A DNA stretch of 64,000 nt from Lactifluus volemus (lineage: Eukaryota; Basidiomycota; Agaricomycetes; Russulales; Russulaceae). The notes beneath the pieces were generated by a model. It did no database searches, was not told where the DNA came from, and saw only the letters and a list, made by a program, of their open reading frames with translations. Position 1 is the stretch's first letter. Each line of letters begins with the position of its first letter. Of this stretch, positions 53,975-64,000 are shown in pieces. The stretch is from positions 62,001-126,000 of the forward strand of contig WTXI01000013.1 of the NCBI GenBank assembly GCA_022376515.1, read 5' to 3'. A program made the translations under genes and the position numbers.

Positions 53975-55616
53975 ATGTCTCCTGCTGGAACTGTACAAGA
54001 CAACAAGGCTAAACGTCAAGAGCGGCTCAAATCGCGCTTTCGTGGTAAGCTTTTGCTTCACGCGCGGGTTCTTTAATCTCGGACTTATCTTTCACGTGGC
54101 GTCAATGGAGAATCCCCCATCAAGAAGCACGCGTGCTTCGTGCAAGTCGGCAGTTACCCCCAAATCCCGCGTCCAGCTGCGTCCAAGGCGGCAGCCAAAA
54201 CCAAGACATCGCGCACCGGCACCTCAAAACGGGACACGCAAATCTGTCGCAACACCACATAGGAACGAGGGGACAGGTTGAAGACACCAAAGTTGCAGGA
54301 GAGAAAGACAAACGATGGTGCATGGGCCGTTTGCATCGGATTCGTCGTGCACTGAGCAACTACTACTTTTTCAGGGCCTTCTCTCCCCCGCGTTACTGCT
54401 CAGCGGATACCCTTCGCTGACCAACTTGCAGCTTCCAGTACGTGTTCCCTCTGTTATTCTGATGTAAGCGCGATAGTTCTGGGCTCAGCCTAGCGCTTCC
54501 TTTTCTCTACAGGAAATTCTACCAAGGCTCCCACCCCGTTCCCAACCTCATGAAAGGCTCGGCCCGCTGCCGCTCCAGTCCTTTCTCTGCTGGGGAAGCG
54601 GAAAGACAGTCGAAAAATGTAAAGGTAAAGCTGCTGCTGTGGATATGCTCCCACGCTACTCCGAAGAGCTTGGGGCTGGCCACGAGAAGACAACGTCCCC
54701 CGCTAAGACGACCATGTCTCCCCTTGTCCTCGCTCTTAAGAATGAACGGAAAGTTGCCCAAGAGAGAATAGGGTCCACCGCGGCGCCACGGAACGAACGA
54801 TCCAATAGTAGCGGGACGAGGCCTCCTCTGGAAGCAGCAAAACCCGCTCTGCATGTGACCAGTGAACTAGAGGATAGCGAATCTGACGACTCGGACGTAC
54901 CTTTGGCAAGCAAAATGTGCGGATACGCGAGCAAAGAGCCGAGAGGACGAACCGCTGCCAGAGAAATAGTACCGATCGGCTAAGCCAAGGCAGGAGATGA
55001 TGCATCCAAGAAGGTATCGTCTTTGACAAAAGTGTCATGACCGACCCCCTCACTGACCTTTCCCCTAGAATCGCACGCGAGCCCGAGTCGACCCTAGTAG
55101 CAGCTCAGGGAAATTGCGGGTTTTGCAGGAGAGGATTGCGCCCGCAAAGGCGAGAAGGAGCACGAGAACGAACCACCAAAGAAGAAGCGTCGGCGTGCCG
55201 CCGATCCCGCAGTGAGGTACGCCCTTTCTTTTGGAACAGTTTCTCTAATCTCTGTCTGGGGACTCAGGTTGGATAGTCGCTGCCGCAGGAAGGAGGACGA
55301 GGGAATCTTGGAATCACGAGGTCGGCGCGCGAAGCGTCGGTCGTAGCGATGGATAGAGTGCGTCTTTTTCATCCTTTGGATATGTCGTGATGTGGGAAGT
55401 TCTGAGACCGCTTTTCATTTTTTATCCCAGCCGATGCCATCGCCCGTAAAACAACAACTTGAACCTACGGCACACCGAAAACCTGCGTCAAAAGAGAAAC
55501 TACCCTCACGCACCGCCACTGCCGGACGAGCTCGCCGCCCCCGTAGGCTACCTCTAGCTATCCTTCAGTTCGACGCGTCAAGATCAACACACAGACTCTT
55601 CCGGCATTAGGTGACG
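53975..55616 (+). CDS. Unidentified basic, probably nuclear protein (disrupted)
   Basis: An ATG at 53975 gives MSPAGTVQDNKAKRQERLKS followed by a donor (GTAAGC). Later pieces on the same strand are LVLALKNERKVAQERIGS, LEDSESDDSDVPLAS (54868-54910), ENEPPKKKRRRAADP (about 55165-55205, nuclear-localisation-like) and TLPALGDVDDDDPIDLFSSV (about 55600-55660). The alternation of basic and acidic stretches suggests a chromatin or transcription protein; no family is recognised. A fragment of the pseudophosphatase gene (54455-54680) lies inside, so the gene is probably interrupted. Exon linkage is not established. Confidence 0.3.
54455..54680 (+). pseudogene. Second pseudophosphatase fragment
   Basis: The sequence from TTCTGATGTAAGCG through GAAATTCTAC, CCTCATGAAAGGCTCGGCCCGCTGCCG, GAAAGACAGTCGAAAAATGTA and GCTACTCCGAAGAGCTTGGGGCTGGC matches 45875-46100 closely. 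It stops before the P-loop exon, so it has no catalytic region. Confidence 0.6.
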
Positions 55617-55904
55617 TCGACGATGACGATCCTATCGATTTATTTTCTTCGGTCGTAACCAAGTCAGACATCTATTTACTTCTCATTTTTTACATGTCAT
55701 CTTCATTTCATATTTTTTTTTCTTTTTTTCGTTCAATCTACTGTCAATCTACCAAACTGTCTCATAAGTACAACACATTTTCATTTTCTTCAAATGAATA
55801 TCTGTTTCTTGCTTTCCGTCTATAGACCCCCTACAAGATAAAAGCACGACCGATGATTGAGGCTAATTCGTACAACTACCTAGTGAGCGCATCACTAATA
55901 CAAA
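55617..55904. other. T-rich intergenic stretch
   Basis: No gene is seen. The poly-pyrimidine run near 55710-55735 is low complexity. Module similarity (end of ORF B region) begins near 55905. Confidence 0.35.
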
Positions 55905-56857
55905 CGCAAGATGTCCTACACAGCATCGCTCCAGCCGTTTGTAAACGTTGAGGTGGCGGCGGCCCGGGAAATGAAGGACGGCTGCTTGACGAAGAATACG
56001 TGGGAGAGGATGAATGGGTGATTCGCGAGTACGGTGAGTGTCCTGAATTAGGCAACGTGTTTCGCGCGCAGGGATGCCGAGAATTTGAGCGCGCCTGTTG
56101 GGGTCTGTAGATGAACTCGGATATGCGGCAGTGCTACGTCCGAATCGATATAGGAATAGGGAGCGCGAATGGAGGTGGTGCATGTGCCAAGATGATCATT
56201 GAATGCTTGAGGCATGAAAGACACTTGGGACTTGTAAAAGGAGCGTTGGTCAAAGCTATCGGAAACATGAAGAGATGCTGTCAGATGAGATGCAAGACGT
56301 ACTTGGCATTAGGCGCGGCTCTATTCCCTCCCACATCAAGGACTTAGACATGTCGTTCGCCAAAAGTACTGTGAATCTGTAGTGTCGTAAGGTGATGCTT
56401 CAAACGTTGGAGATCCACACTGGACACGCACCTCTCCATAGCCAAAATTATCCTTGATTTCCTCAATTCCACACAGTCTGCTTGGAATAGTGGGCATATC
56501 TAGGCGTCTACCATTTGCTCTTCAGTGTGTCCAATCCGAGTCACCGGGGCCCTTTTTCGTCATATCGATGCGCAGGCCAAGAACCATCCATAAATGCCCC
56601 CTGTATGACAAGGTATGTGAAAGCATGCCTCGAATCAATGGAGAGGAGTCGTGAATGTGTGACCATTGTGTGGTCTGAGCAAGTTACGGGATTTTCCTAG
56701 CTTCAACTGTAATTCTCGTGACTCGAATATTGACCGCTTGCGATGGGAACAGTATTGTACGTCATTAGCTTCATTCGTTGACTACTGTACTAGTACCATA
56801 GTCTGAGGACGTCGGTTGTCTCGTACACCATAAGTTAACAGTAACATGCAGTACATA

Positions 56858-58692
56858 TCAATTTCTAAACAGGCGCGTCAACAATCTTTTCCACAGGCCT
56901 CCTTCTGATTCCAATCCCCAAGCATTGACGTGCAGCTGCTCATCAGTGCAGACGTAAGGATTAAACTGGTTCATCTGTGACATTGAGTCATGTTCGCGCG
57001 TGCCAGTGGTGTGAATGGCTACATGCATTGGAGTGAGTGGGATGACTCTGGAAAGCACGTTGACCCTCGGGAACGAGCGACCACTACTTGGAACCCCGTC
57101 GGCCCTGAATAGGCATCAGCCACGTGAGTGGGAAGAATAAAGTCAAGTGAGGAGGCCGTACATCTCAGAGGAAAAGTTTATCAGAGAGCGATACATTCGC
57201 GTTGCAGCGATGGTCAGTACTATCAGAGCCGGGATCTGAAACATCTATGTTGCGGGATGTATGAGAAACAGGCATCGTTCTCCACTCACGGAAAAGGAAG
57301 AACGTACGGCATTAAGAGCATCTTGAATTTCGAGTAGAAGTGAGCCAAGTCAACTTTCTCATCAGTAAAGAGTGAAAGCAAATACCATTCAGGTTCAAAA
57401 TAAGGACTACCTGCAACACAAAATAAATAAGATCAAAAAAGAGAAGCGTCGAAGGCCTAGTTGAAAGCTGACCATTGGCGGGACCTCAGCAACAGCAGCA
57501 AGTAAAAACCAAATGAGCCCCTGTTCAACGGAACAACATCAGCGAATGGAAGGAAAGTAAATGTGTCACCACCTACCTGTTTCCATAGAAAGTCCCCAAG
57601 ACTGAGCATGCCCCCGCCTTGCAGGCGTAGGTGAAGCAGGCCAGCAAGCATCATAAGGAGTAACATAGTGTCGGTAGCGAGCGTGGAAATGGCATTCAGT
57701 TTGGCGGTGTCGGAGTTGGATAGCCTACAACTTCGTTCCTCAGGTATCCATACGGAACGGATCTGGGGACAGATCAGTCCCAACGATCATGACGTAGCTA
57801 GGTTCCATCATTTACCCGCACGACTCCTGACGCCAAAACAAGTGCGTATGAGATCTCGGGTCCACCTGCCAGTGCAGAGGAAGAGACCTACCTTGGATGA
57901 GAAATGCAACGTTTGTTATCCATACGGTGGTGGAAAGCGCCAGAATGATCTTATTTCTTTTCCAAATGGCGAAGCTGGTGCTACCATAAGTCCTTTCTTT
58001 CCAAAAACGAACCTAGTGAGGGAGTGCAGGACTGGACGTACACGCGGAGCATCAACAATAGTGATGCGCAGGCCAACCCAAAATAGCTGAAAATCTAGAA
58101 GGAGAAGAGACAGAGCACAGTGGTCAGCAATTGGGATTCTTTAAATGGAGGAAGTGCATCGAAAAGGATGCTTACGAGTTCAAAAACGATCTACAGCTTG
58201 TGATCGTTGGTCATCACGAGGGAGTCCAAGTCACGGGCACTACACGTACCTGACAGTTGATTGGCGTATAGACGTCAAGTTCGACGATGTCGAGGATCAC
58301 TGCCATCAAGGCAGCTATCCGCGTCAGGGAATAAATCTAGAGAAGGTGAACGGTCAGTCTTAGGCGTCTGAGGAAATTTCAAGGAGACCCTGTCAGCACG
58401 GACCTATATTGTCCAACGGTAGGGACGATTCCCTCTGATGACACTCCACTCTAAATCCAGAGTGGTGAAGAATTCCCAACTGAGAAGTGGAAGCTTGAGT
58501 TGAATGATAAAACCTGTCGAAATGCTGGAGGCAGACAACGCACAGGAAGATGTCATCAAAAGCAGCCAGAGCCTCACCGCTGCGCCTATTGGAATATGGG
58601 TTTAATTGGATTCGAAACGTAGAGTGAGGCTGTACGGCGGGCATATGCACGATTTCCTGCACGATCACGTTGGGATCTTGAAAATTTAGCAT
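56858..58692 (-). pseudogene. Module membrane protein M4 (frameshifted)
   Basis: The first exon is MLNFQDPNVIVQEI at 58692 and the remaining exons match M1-M3. They include the RSVWIPEERSC loop, LATDTMLLLMMLAGLLHLRL, GLIWFLLAAV, IPALIVLTIAATRMYRSL and NPYVCTDEQLHVNAWG. In exon 2 the word GGCATGC of M1-M3 is GGCTGC here (near 58560), a one-base loss that shifts the frame before the WEFFTTL exon. The tail also differs, ending at 56858. It lies head to head with the NLR, 755 bp between start codons. Confidence 0.6.
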
Positions 58693-59446
58693 CCTGCAGG
58701 CAAGCTTAAGATCGAAGGGGACTCGGAGGTCTGCTAGTGAATCAGCAGCGAGCCATCGAGGACAATATTACCTTGCTTGTTACCTTGCTTGCAAGGTATC
58801 TACTGTATGGGGTGCTAATTCTTTTCGAGTGTGCCTTGCAGGAATGATCAAAAGTTCACGCGTTCACGTGCTTTCCTGTTTTGGAACTCTGCCGGCCGGA
58901 TCATCATCAACCAGGCAAGCAAGGTTCCCAATGACAAAGTCGTCGTTTCTAGTATAGCCAGCAGAAGCCAAATCATGTTCATGTTACAGATGAGGCTATG
59001 ACATAAGGAAGCACGGCATGTGTCGCATGACCTTTGGTTACTGTATGGTGATGTGTTGCGCATGCGCCTCCGCTCGGTGGCTGACTCGGAAGTTTCCAGC
59101 GATAAGCGCCATGACTCCAAATTGCAGCTGAAAAATGTGACCCTTGAGTGAGCTAGTTGCCTTTACTATCTATCAAACCCACCAAAGTATACTACAACGT
59201 CAAAACTGAAAAAAAAACTGGTGTATTAATGCCCGTTACTCTGGTACTGACGATGCCAGCGTGTCGGAGGTTGAACAAAGTTTGGAAAGGCGTTGACATT
59301 CCTCGGGGCGTGGTGAAGCTTTCAGTTGTGGCACATCAGTGGCTGCCTCATACATAGTAGCCTGTCCTGGGTTATATGAAACACAATCGTACCTTGCGCC
59401 CTCCGACCAGGAATCCTCTCACCGCCATCATCCTCACTCGAGTCCT
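58693..59446. promoter_or_regulatory. Divergent promoter region between M4 and the NLR
   Basis: The block closest to the NLR (about 59150-59440) has the shared words GTGTATTAATG, TTTCAGTTGTGGC, GTGGCTGCCTCATACAT and CCAGGAATCCTCTCACCGCC. A duplicated TTACCTTGCTTG word occurs near 58770-58795. No TATA box or operator can be assigned. Confidence 0.45.
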
Positions 59447-62400
59447 ATGTCGCTACCCGAAAACCCCTCCGTCGCTCCCGCTGAGAATTCCGAGTTTCAG
59501 TCCATCTTCGATGAAGCCGTGAAAGAATATAATAAGAAAACCGACGGAAATATTACTTCGCATCCCCTACTCGTCGACCTGGGGTCTTGCATATCTGTGG
59601 ACGACATTGTCACTGTGCTCGACAGGCAAGATCAGGACCTCAGAGCATCCCAGAGTCGCACTGAGAACCTGAATAAGTTTCTCATCCCGATTATAAATGT
59701 TCTCTGCGCATTTTCGCCCACCATTGGAGCAGGCGTCGGCCTCGTGGGTGTCAAATTCCTTATTCAGAATCAGTCTGCTAAATGTTTTCAGGTATCCCCA
59801 CCGGCAAGAGTCATTTTCGCTGGCATTGGAATCCTCCTCTCGGTCGGTACATACCTTTTCCCACTGGATACGCTTTTGTGACGCTAAAGACTTTCAGGCG
59901 GCCAAAGATGTCCATACTAGCAGAGAAGCACTTGCAGGTCTCTTTGCTCGAATTAGACACTTTTTTGCGCGTCTTGAGGTTCACACCAAGACCGAGGTTC
60001 CGCTGACTACGGCTATGAAGCGAATAATCATACAGATCATGACAGAAGTACTCTCTATCCTTGCGATCGCAACAAAGGAGATCAAGCGGCCAGTAACAAG
60101 TGAGCTTCTCTCTGCATAATATAACGTCCACAACTCACGTCCGTTTAGTAAGATATTTCAAAAAGCTTATTGAGAACAAAGACATTGAAGATTCGCTACG
60201 GAAGTTGGACACATTGACGCAGGCAGAGAGCTCGATGGCGCAAGCAGAGATTCATAACATCGTTCTCAATGTCCAGCGTTCGTGATCTTTCTTACTCGCA
60301 ACTGTTCTTCACGAAAGCTCAACATTCCTACAGGAAACCAGCTCCGTGACAGCCTTCGAATATGGCTGTCTCCCCCAGACCCATCCCAAAATCATAACCT
60401 CGCGTGTCGTACTCACCACGAGGGGACCGGCCAATGGCTGTTTCAAAACACCATCTTCAAAGAATGGAAGTCGACTGGTTCCCTTTTGTGGCTTTATGGA
60501 AACCGTACGTCGCTCTTCGCACTCACCGCACAAATATCGCTGATGGTATTTTTGATTCGATAGCGGGCTCAGGCAAGACGGTTATCTGGTTTGTCGTCAC
60601 AGATCATTCCCACCATGTCAAACTTACGCAGTTGAACAGCTCCACGATCATAGAGGATATCATGGCCTTGCGCGACGCTGGCAGGGCGTCCGTAGCCTAT
60701 TTTTACTTTGACTTTCGGGATACAAATAAACGAAGTTATCAAGACCTGCTCCATTCGCTCCTTATCCAACTTTCTGCTCAGTCAAATCATTCCTTCGATA
60801 CACTCTCCCGGCTCCATTTGAAACATGATCATGGAAGGCTACCTAGTGATGATGCGATGATGGAATGCCTCAAAGAAATGCTGTCTACCGCGGACCAAAA
60901 CTCAACTTACATTATCATCGACGCTCTCAATGAATGTCCACATACCTCTGAGATTCGATCCCCCCGAGAACATGTCCTCAACCTGCTGAAGAATCTGGTT
61001 GAACTTCGCCTCTCAAACCTTTACATTTGTGTCACCAGTCGGCCGGAGATCGACATTCGGCTTGTCCTCGAGTCTCTGACGCGAAACTGTCTATCCCTCC
61101 ATAGCGAAAACGGACAAATGGAAGACATCATCAGTTACATCAACTTTGTGGTTCATTCGGACGATGCGATGCGGAGATGGAAGGAGGAGGACAAGATCCT
61201 GGTCATTGGGACGCTATCAGAAAACGCGGGTGGAATGTAAAGCCGTTGATATACACCCATGATGATGTCCTTACACACTCTCAGGTTTCTCTGGGTGGTC
61301 CGCCAAATGGAAGTCCTTCGCTGCTGTACCCCATCAAGCGTGCAAAGTATTCTCGAAGATTTGCCTAAAACTTTGGATGAAACCTACCAACGTATACTGG
61401 AGGAGATTAATGAGGCGAACCGAGAGCTGGCTCTTCATTTGTTGCAATGCCTTGCCGTTGCCGCCCGCCCGCTCCGTGTCAAGGAACTTGCGGAAGTCGT
61501 TCTAGTTGATTTTAAAGCAGAAGGGACCCCGATGCTAAACCCAGATCGCCGCTGGGAGGGTCAGGAAGGTGCTGTGTTTATGGCATGTTCTACGTTGATC
61601 ACCACTTCGAATGACAATGACGACCCCGACGACCATGGTGACCACGATGACACCAGGCTTGTTCAATTTTCTCATTCTTCCATCTTGGAGTTCCTCATGT
61701 CACCTCGCCTTGCTACATCAAGCAGAGTGTCGTGTTATCATATTTCCATGGACGAAGCACATACGACTTTTGCCCAAGTGTGCCTTGGTGTCCTGCTCCA
61801 ATTGGACGAGCACGTCGACAGAGACACCATCGAAGCCTTCCCATTAGCTCGATATGCTGCTAAACATTGGGCCATCCATGCTCGGTTCAAGGACGTTTCG
61901 ACACGCATAAAGGATGGGATGAGACTTCTGTTCGACGCGGACAAGCCACACTTTGCAGCTTGGCTCTAGATACACGACCCAGACCGACAACGTTGGGAGC
62001 CCACGACAGTGACATCCCCACGCCCAGAGAAACCTAAAGCAACCCCCCTGTACTATGCAGCGCGACTCGGACTTTTGGAGATGGTAAGGCATCTCTTCAT
62101 GAAGCGTCCAGAGGACCTATATGCGAGGGGTGGTTACTATGTAACTGCATTTCACGCAGCGTTGTGGGAAGAGCATGACGAGGTTTCGAGGTTTCTGCTT
62201 CCACATGTCACGGATGTCAAGTTAACTCGAATACTACTTGAACACAAGGCCGAAGTTAACGCCCAACTCGAGGATGGTGTGACTCCACTGTACCGAGCAG
62301 TGCATGAGGAACACCCCGAAATGACTCGATTGCTACTTCAGCACAATGCCGACATCAATTCCCAGGTGGAAAATGGCTCTACTTCGCAGCACTGTGCGAC

Positions 62401-63736
62401 AACCACAGGCCGGCTAGATTTAACCCAAATTCTTCCTGAGCATGATGTCGGAGTCAATGTCCGAGATAAAGCTGGACAGACTCCTCACTATGCAGCTTCC
62501 AAGGGACACATTGAGGTAGCGCGAATGTTACCTGATCACAACCCCGAGGTCGATGCCCAGAAGGAAGGTGGTTTGACTCTGTTGCACGTGGCGGCACTTG
62601 AAGGAAACCTCGAGCTAGCTCGAATGCTACTTGATTACAACGCCGAGGTCGATGTCCGAACCCACAACGGTCAAACTTCACTGCACTTTGCAGCTTTCAA
62701 GGGACACATTGACTTAGCGCGAATGCTACTTGATCACAATGCCGATGTCGATGCCCAGGATAAAAAGGGTTCGACTCCCCTGCAACACGCAGCGTCTGAA
62801 GGAAAGCTCGAGCTGGCTCAAATGCTACTCAGTCGCAATGCCAAGGTCGATACCCAAACCCATGATGGCATAACTTCACTGCACTCTGCAGCTTTCAAGG
62901 GACACATTGACGTAGCGCGAATGCTACTTGATCACAATCCCGAGGTCAATTCCCAGGATGAAGAGGGTTTGACTCCCCTGCACCTCGCAGCGTCCGGAGG
63001 ATACCTCGAGCTAGCTCGGATGTTATTTGAGCACAATGCCGAGGTCGATGTCCGAGCCCACCATGGTTCAACTCCACTACTCTTTGCAGCTTCCAAGGGG
63101 CACATTGACTTAGCACAAATACTACTTGATCACAATGCCGAGGTCGATGCCCAGAATCAAGATGGTTGGACTCCGCTGCACTGGGCAGCGTGCGAAAGAA
63201 ACCTCGAGCTAGCTCGAATGCTACTCAGTCACAATGCCAAGGTCGATACCCGAACCCATGATGGCAGAACTTCACTGCACTTTGCAGCATTCAAAGGACA
63301 AATTGACTTAGCGCAAATGCTACTTGATCATAATCACGAGGTCGATGCCCAGACTAAAAATGGTTGGACTCCGCTGCACTGCGCAGTGCACGAAGGAAAC
63401 CTCGAACTGGCTCGAATGCTACTCAGTCACGAAGCCAAGATCGATGCCCAAGACCATGATGGCATAACTCCACTGCACTTTGCAGCTTCCAAGGGACACA
63501 TTGACTTAGCACGAATGCTACTTGATCACAAAGCCAAGGTCGATTCCCAGGATAAATATGGTTCGACTCCGCTGCGCTACGCAGCGTCCGAACGAAACCT
63601 CGAGCTAGTTCGACTGCTACTTGAACACAATGCCAAGGCCGATGTTATTCTGTCAATACCAACTCACACGGTGACGGAAGACCGTGACCTCCAGCTGGCT
63701 TCAGATGACGACCCGCGGAAAGAAACGGTCGTATGA
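59447..63736 (+). pseudogene. Goodbye-NACHT-ankyrin NLR with one in-frame TAG (NLR2)
   Basis: Eight exons keep one frame: 59447-59743, 59792-59846, 59890-60099, 60149-60277, 60334-60504, 60564-60588, 60640-61236 and 61285-63736 (1312 codons). The N-terminal Goodbye domain covers about residues 10-190 (NSEFQSIFDEAVKEYNK, FARIRHFFARLEVHTK, VLSILAIATKEIKRPVT). NACHT follows with Walker A GNPGSGKT, split by a phase-1 intron and a 25-nt exon, Walker B YIIIDALNECP, VTSRPEIDIRLVLESL, and a winged-helix-like LEDLPKTLDETYQRILEEI. About 16 ankyrin repeats fill 62.0-63.65 kb. At 61967-61969 the frame has TAG between AAWL and IHDPDRQRWEP, where the family normally has Trp, so one G-to-A change separates NACHT from ankyrin. 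If not suppressed, the product is a Goodbye-NACHT protein of about 723 residues. A role in non-self sensing is inferred from the family. Confidence 0.82.
62030..63650 (+). repeat. Ankyrin repeat array, 99-bp units in 198-bp pairs
   Basis: About 16 ankyrin units of 33 residues are present, the first three irregular. From about 62470 the units alternate between KGHIDLARMLLDHNAEVDAQ and GNLELARMLLSHNAKVDTR types, giving a 66-residue period. The pairs are very similar in DNA (GGACACATTGACTTAGCGCG / AACCTCGAGCTAGCTCGAAT). Confidence 0.8.
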
Positions 63737-64000
63737 TTGATGTCTCAGTAGTAAGCATCCGTCGGTCTATTGTTCTACTAGCACACAATGTCCTGAAAAG
63801 TTCAACTTTGTGCAGCCTGAGTTTTATGTCTTCGATCATTTCCCCAGAGTCAGTTTGTACTCAACCAGTCATGGTTAACCACACCGCAATCCGCTGCTAT
63901 GAACTAAGACTACCTACCGTAATCATATTTTTGGTCTGAGTAGTTTAACCGGACTGAGTAATAGTAGTATGGTACGACTTTTGTTTTGTGTCAATGTTGA
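63737..64000. other. NLR 3' flank
   Basis: The end of the window (from about 63958, TAATAGTAGTATGGTACGAC) matches the NLR scar in modules A1 and A2, marking it as 3' flank of the NLR gene. No further gene is seen. Confidence 0.55.

Larger units (their letters stand above)
55905..59446. repeat. Module A4 (dispersed copy next to the full-length NLR)
   Basis: This copy is in the same orientation as A1-A3. It has the 3' part of ORF B (GIPARETRC-type frame near 55.9-56.3 kb), the CATAGCCAAAAT block at about 56440, the membrane gene M4, and the divergent promoter leading into the NLR at 59447. It shows what the intact arrangement looks like: membrane gene and NLR head to head. Confidence 0.75.

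Overview
The window is nuclear DNA of a filamentous basidiomycete, most likely an agaricomycete. Short GT-AG introns of about 45-70 bp are dense, the housekeeping genes are fungal (eIF2D, DIM1, HUT1, BBC1/AIM3), and both NLR/STAND architectures (NACHT-WD40 and Goodbye-NACHT-ankyrin) are typical of agaricomycete genomes. No species can be named from the sequence. Start codons and introns below were read by eye from splice signals and family conservation.

Layout. 1-650: 3' end of a BBC1/AIM3-type gene. 744-2996 (-): eIF2D. 3174-3599 (-): a weak unidentified ORF. 3.6-6.38 kb: no convincing gene. 6382-7628 (-): DIM1 rRNA dimethylase. 8388-13178 (+): a complete NACHT-WD40 NLR with about 15 WD units, most nearly identical. 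14.8-22.2 kb (+): three tandem paralogs of a multi-pass membrane protein. 22.7-33.8 kb, continuing after a transposon at 45.3-45.9 kb: tandem copies of a roughly 4.3-4.6 kb module. Each module has a minus-strand membrane-protein gene of the same superfamily (M1, M2, M3), facing the promoter of a Goodbye-NACHT NLR whose body has been deleted, followed by an unidentified minus-strand gene. 33818-45275: a young Ty3/Gypsy chromovirus with apparently identical 855-bp LTRs and an extra 611-codon ORF after pol, sitting in intron 1 of M3. 45.9-50.8 kb: gene debris (pseudophosphatase fragment, HUT1 pseudogene, inverted partial copy of the BBC1 gene, local repeats). 50.8-52.9 kb: 3'-truncated Goodbye-NACHT NLR. 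53-56.4 kb: a poorly resolved basic-protein gene and module fragments. 56858-58692 (-): frameshifted fourth module membrane gene (M4). 59447-63736 (+): full-length Goodbye-NACHT-ankyrin NLR split by one in-frame TAG.

How the parts may fit together. The Goodbye-NACHT NLR and the membrane-protein gene are head to head with about 0.5-0.75 kb between start codons, and this arrangement was copied as one block. The NACHT-WD40 gene is also followed directly by three paralogs of the same membrane-protein family. That suggests, as inference only, a recurring NLR plus multi-TM protein association in a fast birth-and-death locus. The transposon, a small poly(A) retroposon, internal NLR deletions and several frame breaks show the locus is being remodelled actively.
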